Source: Cavenderia fasciculata
Lineage: Eukaryota; Evosea; Eumycetozoa; Acytosteliales; Cavenderiaceae
Length of the DNA stretch: 64,000 nt
Direction: 5' to 3'
Assembly: GCF_000203815.1 (NCBI RefSeq)
Contig: NW_004457735.1
Coordinates: forward strand, 434,001 to 498,000
Shown here: positions 24,610 to 35,325 of the stretch, one piece after another
Layout of the letters: each line of letters begins with the position of its first letter
Position numbering within the stretch: position 1 is the first letter of the stretch
The notes under the pieces: model-generated
The model's input: only the letters and a program-made list of their open reading frames with translations
What the model was told of the DNA's origin: nothing
Databases searched by the model: none
Made by a program: the position numbers and the translations under genes

Positions 24610-27600
24610 CTAATCGAGTACAGGTGATACATTTAATAATATAGTGGGGTCGATTGTAAGTTGTAAATTTTGAACTGGACGATTCCAATTACTACGAGAC
24701 ATTGATAGGACACTTGAAGGGATTGGATCGGGAGAGAGTTGATCTGGTTTCCAAATTTCCAATAGACGTTTGATTTGGAGTACGTTTAGTGTAGTGAATG
24801 CTGATTGGATACTTTCAGTATCGGTAAAGATCGATTTGTCAATAACCATAAGATTGGCGGCATCGGCAATACCACCAAGGAAATCACGGCAATAATTGAG
24901 TAGATCACGTTCCTCACTAGATGCAACCCAATCTTCAATCTTTGACAATGAAAGTTTAATCTTGAATCCAGAACTTGGTGAACACGAATTGTTACTCGAT
25001 CCACCTTCCAAAATCTCATTCAACAAACTATTACTAATATAGTAAAAGGTTTGTGAAAAGAATTGTTGAATGATTGAATCAAATACATATTTATCTTTCA
25101 TCATTGTCATAAATTTGCTCAATACTTTACAAATCTTATTTAAATCATCGTTTGTATGATTTAATGTTGATGATAATCTATTATTTCTAAAATTAAAAAC
25201 AAATATAAGTATATATATTCTTTTTGTTTGTATTTAAAATGTCTTACGATTTCTTATCCAAAATACAAGAAGCTTGATAAATATTTGAAATCTTTGATTT
25301 TAATTTCTTGTAGATGTTGTGAAGCAGGAGAGAGTAGGTTTCACGACACAGTGATTCCAATTGATAGTAGAAAGAGACGGATGGAGAACGACGCGAGTTG
25401 GTAGAGGGAGAGGTGATTTGTTGGTCGATCAAGATACCGTCGAGGAGGGGGTCACGATCATTGTCGAGATTATTGGGTCCGTCTTTGATGAGATGGATCA
25501 AGCCCGAGACATTAGAGATCCAGTAACATAGATCCCCAGAGTTTTCCATTGACTTTTCAACGGTTTGGGTCAACGATGAGATGACCTTGTTAAAGAGACG
25601 CGAGTTTTCTTGACTGAATGCGTTTTGGTCCAACAATTGGTGGTAGAGTGAATAGGCTGATGCGCCAACCCCATCTCTAAAAGTGAGGCTTTGAGTGTAA
25701 ATGCATTGCTCGATGATTCTGTTTTCCTCTCTTTCTTGTAGATCGCTCTTGGCAACTGTGCTACTAGACATACTGCCAGTTGACATGGGTGAAGATGCTC
25801 CACTGCCATGGTGTGTACCACCAGACTCGAGTTGTGACTCTAATTGTCTAACACGATCTTTGAGTTCTTTAACTTCACGTTCAAGTTTCTTTACCTTTTC
25901 ACGTTCTCTTCCTAGTTCTTGACGTTCCTTTTCCAAGTTGCGTTCTACTTGTTCGCGTTCCTGACGTTCCTTGTCGAGTTGTTTAGCAGCTTCTTTACTA
26001 TTCTTGTCCGATGATGATGATGACTTGCTGCTGCTGCCAGACATGAGACTGAGGGAAGCAGCCGATGCAGTTTGATTGTTGAGTTTGGATTCTAGTTGGT
26101 CCTTGGCTTCCTCAAGATCACGAATACGTCTTGACAATCGGTCTTCCAACTCTTCCATATCCTCTGTCTTGTACGACAGCTGTTTCTCGGCGTGTTCGGC
26201 ACGTTCTCTGTATTGACTAGTCTCATCCTTTGCAGCTGTCAATTTATCCTTTACATCAATCAACTCTTTCTTTAGCTCATCTGATGGTGGTGAGGATGAA
26301 GAGGATGATGGTTTTTTGGACATACTAGAATTCAAATCTTTGAGTTTTTCAATCTCTTGTTTTTGACTAGTAACAGTCTTGTTGAGTTCTTGTACTTGTT
26401 TCTCCATATTGGCCATTTGAATAGTTGATGGTGATGGTTGAGCCACTGGTGTTGGTGTACTTGATCCACCACCTCCACCACCAGCTTTAAGTTTACTGAT
26501 TGTTTCATCCTTGTCTTTAATCTCACGATTCAAATCTTGAATCTTTCTCTTTAATTCAAGTGTACCTCCACCAACCAACGGTCCAGTTGCAGGTGACAAC
26601 TGAGCAGCTGCTTCCAATTTTAATTGATGTATTTCTTTTCTTAATGATTCTACTTCTTCTTGATTACCATTATTATTATTATTACCATTTTGTTGAGGTT
26701 GTTGTTGAGGACGAGATTTCAAATCTGTATTATCACGTTCCAATTGACGATTCTTTGATGACAATTCACTATTTTCATATTCCTTTTGTTTGATTGCATC
26801 ATCTTTTTTTCTAATTTGTTCGTCCTTTTGTTTAACTTGGTCTTGTAGATCAGCAATTAAACGTTGATCTTTAAGTGATGATGAAGAGATTGAAGGTGAG
26901 CTACTACCACTACCACTTCCGCCAGATGCCAATTTCTCTTCCAACTCTTTAACTCTATCTTCCAAATCTACATTTTCACCAGCCAACTCTTTAATTCTCT
27001 TTTTTAAATCACCCACTTCTTGTGTTGGTGCAGCAGCTGCAGTGGTTGTTGCTGGTTTCTTTTTTAGATCAGATACTTCTTTTTCAAGTTCACCAATTCT
27101 CTTTTTATAATCAGTTTCCTTTTTATCATCTTTTTCCTTGTCTTGTTTCTTTTCCATTAGTTTTGTAAATGGTGATAATGATGAACTTGGAGTTGAAATA
27201 GATGAACTTGATGGTGTCTTTACTAATTGTGGTGAAGTTGATGAATGTCCATTACTATGATCGTTGTTATTTGAATGAGAGTGACTAGTTGATGATGAAA
27301 TATCACTTGTCGTATCATCATCTTGAGTGAAATCTTCAACATCTTCTTCCTACAAATAAACAAACATCCATATTAATATTAATATTAATTATCTTGTTCC
27401 AACAATTTAATATATATATTATATATATATTAAATAATATTTGGTCTTACATCATCAGATCCATCATTTGAATTTAAGTCGGTTTCAGTCATTGGTTCTT
27501 CATCTGGTCCAATTTGCATTTCAGTTGTTTTAACTCCCATCTATTGGACATAATACAATTATTATTATTAGTATCTATCTATCTATCTATCTCAACTATG

Positions 27601-28123
27601 TATAACTTTTATACTTTTAACTTTTACTTTTACTTTTACATACAACAAAATTTAAAGGAGTTTTACCCTTTTTTGGTTTGATAGAGATGATTTTTCTTTG
27701 TTCATCCTTTGCGTTTGTAAATTCGGCCAAATCGACAATAGTCTTGCCAATGGTGGTACCTTTCTTGCCTTTGTCTTCTTTGATAGAGATGGAGATGTTC
27801 TTGGACTCGAATGTCTTTTTGGGGGTTTTGAGTAGTGTAGTGATCATTTGAACGTTGTGATCAAAGACGACACGTTTGTCGACTATAGGCATTGACCGAG
27901 TCTTTCCATTGTTTGTTGATTTTGATCCACGCTTCCACGATACATACACCATACCAGAGGTGATGGCTAGATTCTCTACAAAGTAAATCTTAATGTCAAA
28001 TTGGAATTTACCTTGTTCCTTTCCAGATGCCCCTCCTCCTCCAGTACTAGCTGTCTTTATCTTCATCAATCCTTCTTTTCCTTTACCAAGAATAGATTCT
28101 GATTGTTTTTTAAATCTATCCAT
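24610..28123 (-). CDS. NT-C2, coiled-coil and DIL domain protein
   Basis: Four exons join in phase: 28123-27644, 27540-27451, 27349-25248 and 25186-24610, giving 1082 residues. Residues 1-160 form an N-terminal C2 (NT-C2, EEIG1/EHBP1-type) domain (FQFDIKIYFVENLAI, VYVSWKRG). The middle is a very long Glu/Lys/Leu/Gln coiled coil with Ser and Gly breaks. From about residue 630 to 1060 lies a DIL (dilute) cargo-binding domain as in myosin V tails, without any motor. The first intron (27643-27541, GTATGT to TAG, phase 0) removes an in-frame stop after the C2 domain; without it two separate genes would be read. I prefer one gene, because both splice signals are strong and NT-C2 plus DIL combinations are known in eukaryotes. 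Likely a membrane or cargo adaptor linked to the cytoskeleton (inference). Confidence 0.78.
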
Positions 28124-29356
28124 CTCTCTCTTATATCTTATATCTTATATCTTATATCTATCTTATCTATATATTTCTATTTCTTTCTTTTTACTTTAGA
28201 TAAATTAACTAATACTACAAACAACAAACAACAATATATATATTCTTTTCTTCTTTAAATTACACTATATATAATAAATAAATAACTATAAAGTTTAGTT
28301 AGTTAGATGATGATGATGATGATGATGAGATGAGTTTAACTCGTCCGACGGTAAGAATTCTTTTCAATTATGAATATCACGTATGATCAATACTTACAAT
28401 TAAAAACACAGACAGTATGGTTCACTGTTGCAATGAGAATAAATGAATAATGTAATATTACTACTACTGTATATATTACTACAACTACCTCTGTCAAACT
28501 TGATTTACTGGTTGTAATGAGGATCAGAGAGACAATAGAGAATTGTGTGAAGGTTGGATTCCTTTAAAAAAAAAACCCATTTTTGTCCCTTGAAAACTTC
28601 AAACCCCCCCCTTTTTCACCAGAACGACTCTCATGCTTCAGCTGATGGTGCATGCCCATCTGATGTGAGGTAACACCTTTCATTAATTAAAATAATCAAG
28701 CAAGTAAAATGTGATAATTTAAAAGAGAGCAGGAATAATAGTAGTAATAATAAACATGATCTGATGGATGGACACCACTACTCTACTCGTCCATCATCAT
28801 ATGATATTTTAACAGACCACCCCTGAAAATAGATATTTGTAAATACAAATAATAATAATAATAATAATAGTATAATCTCTCCTATAGATCTCTCTCAGCC
28901 ATCATCATATTTGTTTGATATTTGTTTGATATTTATTTGATAGTAATTATTATTAAATTAAATATATTGTGATGGATGGGAATAGAAGATTTATTGTTTG
29001 AATACTATTTCACTAATACACTATTACTATTACTATTATTACTATAACTATTATTATTTATTTGTATTAGACCAGTCGGTAGCAGATATTTTAGTTTGCT
29101 TATTTATTTAATAACTGATCAATCAACTAAATCAACTATTTGGTTGGTGTGTGCGTCAAAAGACATTCGTGCTTTGCAGCAAAGTTTTTTCATTCCATTA
29201 TCGACAAACCTATATCTCAGTCCTCTGTCTATAGTGTACACTACTATCATCAGATATACGAATCTCAACAAACACACCCTCTCCTTCCCTCTGTATAACT
29301 CTTATATATATATACACTATTCACATACTATACTTTTCAATCTATCTATCTATTCA
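28124..29356. other. Intergenic region, divergent promoters
   Basis: About 1.2 kb between divergent starts. It contains A/T simple repeats, a short hairpin GATGG-TGCATGC-CCATC near 28644, and C/T-rich leader sequence before the START gene. No gene seen. Confidence 0.5.
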
Positions 29357-30527
29357 ATGGAATCATCAGATGACAATCAAATAGAAAATAGAAATATGGA
29401 TATAATAGAATCAACATTAGATAAATATATTAGAGAGATTGATGATCATTGCTTGGGATCAAGAATCAGAGCTGCTGCAGAGACTCTTGAAAAATTGGAT
29501 TCATACATACAATCAATACGTGCCAACAATGTAAATGGTGGAGACAACAACACACCTGAACTTTCATCAATCGAATCAATCATTGATAGATTATACACAA
29601 CAAATAAACGTATCAATAGACTACGTCAAGAATCAAAAGAAATTGATATGTTATTAAATGTATTACATGAAGATTTTAAATCTGGTATGGAAACATAAGA
29701 AACAATTAGAATTGAAACTGATGAGATGACTAACATACTATATATATATATATATATATTCTTTTGATTTAGTGGGATGGACAGAAATAAATAAAGTTGA
29801 TGGGATACATACAATGTACAAGGAAAATGGTAGTGGAATGCATAGTATTAGAATAGATGGTATAGTGTCTAGTCCCATTTTCAATATATGTAGTGTGTTG
29901 TTGGAGGTTGATTTGTACAATACTTGGATTCCAAGATTGACAGAATGCAATTTATTGGCGAGTGATGATCGTTTTAGAAAGGTCATTTATTGTCGTGCAG
30001 AGTGTCCATGGCCAATTGCTGATCGTGACCTTTGTCTCTATGGGTATGGAGTCGATATGTTGGAAGACAAGGAACAAACGTTTGTAGTGGTGTCTAGAAC
30101 CTATGAAGACGGCGACTTTGACCATAATGTAGTGATCCCACCTCCCACTGGTAAACCAAGTAGTGTGGTGCGGTCACACACCCAAATCTCTGGGTTCACC
30201 ATCAAACCATTGTCTCCAACCGAGACCTATGTGCAGGTGGTGTCGTGTACCGACCCTCGAATGAAATTCGTTCCCTATTGGTTCCTCAATTTTATCACCA
30301 ACCAATTTTCACACTACCTCTTTCAAATGCTTCGTCAACAAGCTCAAAAGGTAACAACATCACCAGAATTTCAAAAACGTATCGCTTCCAATCCAATATA
30401 CTCTGTCATTAAAGAGAAAAGTGAATTATATTTTAAAAACAAAGAATTGGAAAAAGAAAAAGAAAATGAAAAGGAACAAAAAATAACTGCAACAGAAAAT
30501 CACTTGAAAGATTACATGCATGGATAA
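29357..30527 (+). CDS. START-domain lipid-binding protein
   Basis: Two exons (29357-29684, 29773-30527) give 360 residues. Residues 1-109 are helical and charged, probably a coiled coil. The second exon encodes a START domain (about 110-320) with the typical order of strands: VLLEVDLYNTWIPRL, then VIYCRAECPWPIADRDLC, SGFTIKPLSPTETYVQVVS and PYWFLNFITNQF. START domains hold single lipids or sterols in a closed pocket and move them between membranes. The C-terminal 40 residues are Lys/Glu-rich. No membrane segment or signal peptide, so it is likely cytosolic. The lipid is unknown. Confidence 0.88.
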
Positions 30528-32372
30528 ACAAAGGATCAACAATAATAATAATAATCCTACTCCAACAAAATTAAATTATTATTAAATCCATGTACAAAAA
30601 CAAAAACAAATGATGTGTAAATATTAAAGTATGATTATTATTATTTAATGTGTACAACCATGACACCAACTGACCGATTTATGATGCGATCTTTCTTTTG
30701 CATTGGATGGTACGATCATCATTTTCTTTCAAACTGTTTTGTTTCGGTCGGTCGGTTGTAGATATCCTACTAGCTAGTAGTACTCTACCTCCTGGAGATT
30801 AAATCTTTAGGGGTCAATGATATCGATGATTGGAAGACTTTGACCTTTACTATAAACCTCTAAAACTCTGTTTTTGGCAACCCGTGGTATGTCTTTATCA
30901 AGATTTAGATACTGCAAACACCTCTAAACTTCTTTATCTTGAAATTACATTTGCAGGTATGTATCCGTTCAGATAACTCGGTCAATGATTGGTTCTCTAA
31001 AGAATAAGACGATCATCTTTGTGGGGAAGGAGGGAGGGAGGTTGTTGATTAATTTAATTTCATTTCGTAGCTCATGCTATGGCTCAGCAAAGAAAGTTTC
31101 GGTTGGTTTCAGCGACTTTTTCAGATCAATCTGAACAGGATGAGATTTCGAGATATTGTTGTGTATTTGTGTGTTTATAGGCGCAGTAAAACCAGCCCAA
31201 GGTTATCGGGGTTCAAAGGTGGGTTGGGGCAATCTATCAATAAAAAAAATAACAAGAACAACAGTACAGAACTGCAGAGAGATTAATCTGGTCTCATTGA
31301 CATCGTTGTTAATTTTAATAATTGGTGTTGTGTAACATGACATGCTTGCATCGCAATGATTCGGTCGATGATTGATGGTGAAGGGTAGGGGGGAGCAGTG
31401 TGGGAGTGCCCCCATCTTCAGACCGACCGACGGTCTATCAACATGCGCATCACCGTCATCCATCCTTTGATTGTTTTAAACGCAAACCATCATGCATGAC
31501 AAATAACCATCCATCCATCTATCCATCTCTCTCACTCACTCTCAGAAATGTCGACTCATTGCTCAAGCATCTTTCATCTCTCATCTGCTCTACTGCTCTT
31601 TCTAGACATCGACCTAGAATAAAGTTAGATGAATCAGATGTTGGTTGCACAACTGTGTTGTTTATTTAGTTCGATGCAGTGGCGGGAGGGAGGGGTGGGT
31701 TGCAACACAAATTGAACCAACAAAGTTGACGATGATGATTGGCTTGTTCTTGCTCCTCCTCCTGCACCACGATTCATGTGATCAGACACAGCGATGTGGG
31801 GGTTGTGATGGTTGCGGGGGCTGCTCATTGATGCATCAACCGACCTATCCTACTTTGAAATGCACCTACTAATTTTATTCCCACTTTTTAAAAGAGAGAG
31901 CTCTCTCTCCTCTGTCACTAACTCACTCTAGCCAATGCTCACCAACTCTCTCTTTGCACGATCTTTTCTTTTCCTAGTAGGAGGGATGTGGTAGGAGGAG
32001 TCTAAATATGGTTGTCATAGGGGGTATACACAGTGATGTAATATGTGCCAACCACCCCACCCTCATGTCAATGTTCTTCCTGCAGATTTCACAAAGACGA
32101 AAACAAGACCCCATCAAACCAAACATATAAATGGACCCTGATCAGGACCTCTCAATTCAATTCATCAAACAAACAAACAATACATCATCTTCTAAATATT
32201 TGTAGATACATATAATAATCAACATATATATATTTGTAATAATACTATTTGTACCACATAATAATAATAATAATAATATTAATAATACTTTGTAAATAAT
32301 AATCATATAATAATAATAATAATAATAATCCATTCATTCAAACTTTAATATACTATACTATACTATACAAGA
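30528..32372. other. Long intergenic region
   Basis: About 1.8 kb, the longest gene-free stretch outside the duplicated zone. Base composition between 31000 and 32000 is visibly richer in G and C than usual intergenic DNA here. It includes a perfect palindrome AGAGAGAGCTCTCTCT near 31892 and a TATA-like ACATATAAATGG near 32124 that probably belongs to the hydrolase promoter. One short open frame (31732-31872) is discussed separately. Confidence 0.5.
31732..31872 (+). CDS. Possible 46-residue Cys-rich secreted peptide
   Basis: An open frame of 46 codons in otherwise gene-free DNA. It starts with a strongly hydrophobic segment (MMIGLFLLLLLHH), followed by a Cys/Gly-rich part with spaced cysteines (CDQTQRCGGCDGCGGC). 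The layout fits a tiny secreted peptide, but such frames arise by chance, and no splice partner or known family supports it. Confidence 0.15.
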   Translation: MMIGLFLLLLLHHDSCDQTQRCGGCDGCGGCSLMHQPTYPTLKCTY

Positions 32373-33416
32373 ATGATGTTCATTAAATTACTTGCAGTAC
32401 TTTCAATTATACTTGGAATTGCTAATTCACAAGGTGCATATCCAGATGTATCCAATGCTTATCTCGGAGCTGGTGATACTGGTTTATCGTACTATCCATC
32501 ATACCTTGGATTAAAGATGCATATTCGTTGCTACTCGAATGTGACAACTGCCAACCAAAACGGACCAACCGCTCTCTTTGATGCCGGTCTTCCATTCTTT
32601 TCGACTGCTTGGGTGTCTGTGATCCCATCTGTTCTCCAAAACATGCCAGCTTGGAACATTAGCAAGGCTTGTTTCATGGATCGTTATGGCTATGGCTGGT
32701 CCGACTCTGCTCCATACCCCATCACCACCCAAGACTATGTCTTCCGTCTCCACGGCTCACTCCAAGCTGCCAACTTGAAGGGCAAATACATCCTCGTCGG
32801 ATGGTCATGGGGCTCTATCTTTACCCAAGTCTTCTCGCTCACCTACCCCAAGGAAGTAGCCGGTATTATGACTGTCGACGGAACTGACTCCAAGTGGGGA
32901 TTCATCTCTGCCAATCAACAATCGATCATCACCTACACCAACACCTACATGAACTTTATGAGTATGAACAACATGGGTACTCTCCAATCCTATGCCAACG
33001 ATGGTAATGTCGCTCTTGGTTTTGGTTTCTTCCCCAATGGATCGGTCGCTATGGGTTTCACTCCAAACTCTGTCTCTACCTCTCAACAAGTCTGGTTGAC
33101 CAACAAGTATCTCAAGACTGCCGTACAAGAGTTCAACATCATGGTCATCTCTTCTGCCGTCCTCAACTTTACCTATGCCATCAAGGGTTCAAATCCACTC
33201 AAGGATCTTCCATACGTCAACATCTATGAAACCATCTTTGACCAAGACTGGATCGACCGTCAACTCTTTATGGCTTCACTCTCTACCAATTCTATTGCCG
33301 TTCCCTATGCAACTGATCACTTTTTCCCATGGTCTAATGGGGGTGCCATCGTCTCTGGTCTTACCGCTCTTACAAACAAGATTGCTACCAATCCAGCTGT
33401 AGTTTGGGGTGCCTAA
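32373..33416 (+). CDS. Secreted alpha/beta hydrolase
   Basis: A single exon of 347 residues. It begins with a signal peptide (FIKLLAVLSIILGIANS, cleavage near residue 19). The nucleophile elbow is GWSWG with Ser145. A histidine in TDHFFPW (His316) suits the charge relay, and Asp168 or Asp172 after strand 6 could be the acid. Sequence around DRYGYGWSD and VAGIMTVDGTD is typical of alpha/beta hydrolases acting on small esters or similar substrates. Several N-glycosylation sites are present. Codon use is rich in C-ending codons, suggesting strong expression. The substrate cannot be told. A fragment of a second copy lies 290 bases downstream. Confidence 0.85.
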   Translation: MMFIKLLAVLSIILGIANSQGAYPDVSNAYLGAGDTGLSYYPSYLGLKMHIRCYSNVTTANQNGPTALFDAGLPFFSTAWVSVIPSVLQNMPAWNISKACFMDRYGYGWSDSAPYPITTQDYVFRLHGSLQAANLKGKYILVGWSWGSIFTQVFSLTYPKEVAGIMTVDGTDSKWGFISANQQSIITYTNTYMNFMSMNNMGTLQSYANDGNVALGFGFFPNGSVAMGFTPNSVSTSQQVWLTNKYLKTAVQEFNIMVISSAVLNFTYAIKGSNPLKDLPYVNIYETIFDQDWIDRQLFMASLSTNSIAVPYATDHFFPWSNGGAIVSGLTALTNKIATNPAVVWGA

Positions 33417-33466
33417 AAAAAAAAAAAGTCTACCAACATTTTTGTAAAAAAAAAAACAATTCCAAC

Positions 33467-33467
<1 letters not shown>

Positions 33468-33507
<40 letters not shown>
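33468..33507. repeat. (TAA)n microsatellite
   Basis: Thirteen or so uninterrupted TAA units just after the hydrolase stop codon, in the 3' non-coding DNA. Confidence 0.9.
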
Positions 33508-33702
33508 CATTCAACAAACAACAACAACAAAATGTCAACACTACCCTAATTGTAATACTAATATCCCCGTCGAAATTAATCACATGTTAATTATCCCCTT
33601 TAATTAACTACATGCTCGAACATCTACCAAAAAACCCCAAAATTAAAATAAATATTTCAAATCTTTATATTAATAAAACAAATCCAAAGTATTTGTATTT
33701 TT

Positions 33703-33790
33703 TTTGATCACTGGATTCACCATCAACTCTGTATGTCTTCATTCTCTACCAATTCTATTGCCGTTCCCTATGCAACTGATCACTTTTTTT
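33703..33790 (+). pseudogene. Relic of a second hydrolase copy
   Basis: About 88 bases closely repeat positions 33236-33325 of the upstream hydrolase gene, covering the codons from the FDQDWID segment to the DHFF catalytic-histidine segment. They then end in a T run. Shared stretches include CTCTACCAATTCTATTGCCG. No open frame extends beyond it, so this is a fragment left by a tandem duplication or a local copy event. Confidence 0.8.
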
Positions 33791-33958
33791 TTTTTTTCTC
33801 AAAATAATAAGGTTGGTTGGTTGGTTGGTTGTAGGATTGTGTTCCCCATCAACATGGCCATGCATGTTATAACTATTAATTAATTAAATAAAATAAATAT
33901 TTAATCCTAAATTAAATCAACAATCTTGTTTTCTTTTGTAAAATCTATTTTTGTATTT

Positions 33959-35075
33959 TTAAAATCTTTCAGCAACACGACTGGCAACTGTTCTCAATCT
34001 AGCATAAACCTTGCCTGGTGGTGAACCAATAATCAAATCACAAATAGCATCCTTGGCAACTCTAATATTAGCATATGAACCTAAAATATGAATACGTCTA
34101 AATAAATAAATAAATAAATATTAATATCATCAATCAAGTACAGTAGATTTAAATTAATTCCAAAAAATAATAATAATAAATAATCATGATGAAAACATAC
34201 TTGTCAGCCAAAACAATTCTAGTCTTTGTAGTATTTTCAATTGTAAATTTAGTCTTTCCATCTTTACCAGCGATACGACCAATTGCACGAGCCAAGTTAT
34301 CTCCCTTTAAAATTTTAACTATAAAATATAAATTGAAACACATAGGTTAGTTACATATACATATACATATATATATATATATATTCATTCTACAGTCATA
34401 TCCAATGTTTAAACATACCATCCAAAACATCGAATGAATCTACATATAAATCATCTAATCTCAATAAAGCAATGGAATCTTGAGTTTCAAAACCTAAAGC
34501 AAAAGCATGTACATAATCAACTGCCTTTTGTAAAGCAGCTACATTATTGGTTGCACTTGATGTCTAAACAAAATAATTAATATCACTCTAATAATAATAA
34601 TAATAATGATTGTTTGTTGTGATTAATAGGACATACTCTAATTTCAACTCTTTTAGTTTTAAGATTCATTCTAATTTGTAACTTTAAATGTGTAACGATA
34701 GGTTCGTATATTTCTCTCCAATGTTCTTTTAATGGTGTCATTCTATTTGGTGGAATCAATATTTTTCTAATATGTATGTCTCCCTAAATGATGTATAAAA
34801 GAATGATATGATATGATTGAATCAAAGTAAGTATAAGTATACAATATCCCGATCAGCTGTTCGATATTCTTCTATATTGCTCTACAAACCTGTTGTTCAA
34901 CAGTGATTTGAGCAAAGGTTGGTTTCTTATTTGGTCCATCATCATCTATGATTTCATCTCCATTGTCAACTGCCATGTCTACATCATCTCTTCCACGTTT
35001 ATTGTTCTTGACTGCTTTGTCTATTGAATCTACTGAAACAGTAGTAGTAGTAGTATCTTCTTCTGTATTTGACAT
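33959..35075 (-). CDS. pno1: PNO1 (DIM2) KH-domain ribosome assembly factor
   Basis: Five exons (35075-34890, 34783-34637, 34563-34419, 34318-34201, 34097-33959) join in phase to 244 residues, the usual family length. After an acidic N-terminus come IRKILIPPNRMTPLKEHWR, the first degenerate KH domain, DYVHAFALGFETQDSIALL, and the second KH domain with LARAIGRIAGKDGKTKFTIE. The end GSYANIRVAKDAICDLIIG then SPPGKVY is diagnostic for PNO1. It binds pre-18S rRNA near the 3' cleavage site and partners NOB1 in 40S maturation in the nucleolus and cytoplasm. Confidence 0.93.
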
Positions 35076-35325
35076 TATTATTATTATTTATAATATAGTC
35101 GGAATAATAGAGAGTAGAGTGTATAGTAAATTTGTGTGAAACAAGTAAGTATAATAAAAAAAAAAAAACGAACGATTCAAAAACAAAATTTGATTTTTTT
35201 CGATTTTTTATTTCTTTTTTTAGTTTGTGCACACACAAAGAAATCAGAAACAAAACAAAGTATTTATATTATTTTAATATTTATATATATCAATAAAAGT
35301 GAATTTACTTTTTACTTTATGTTTT

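Larger units (their letters stand above)
33417..33958. other. Intergenic region with TAA repeat and hydrolase fragment
   Basis: Between the converging hydrolase and PNO1 3' ends. Holds a (TAA)n run at 33468-33507, the hydrolase relic at 33703-33790 and a TTGG repeat near 33812. Confidence 0.6.

Noticed and set aside
27541-27643. Separate NT-C2 gene and separate DIL gene
   Set aside because: A GTATGT-TAG intron in phase 0 removes the stop and joins them; one gene is simpler, though transcripts are needed to prove it.
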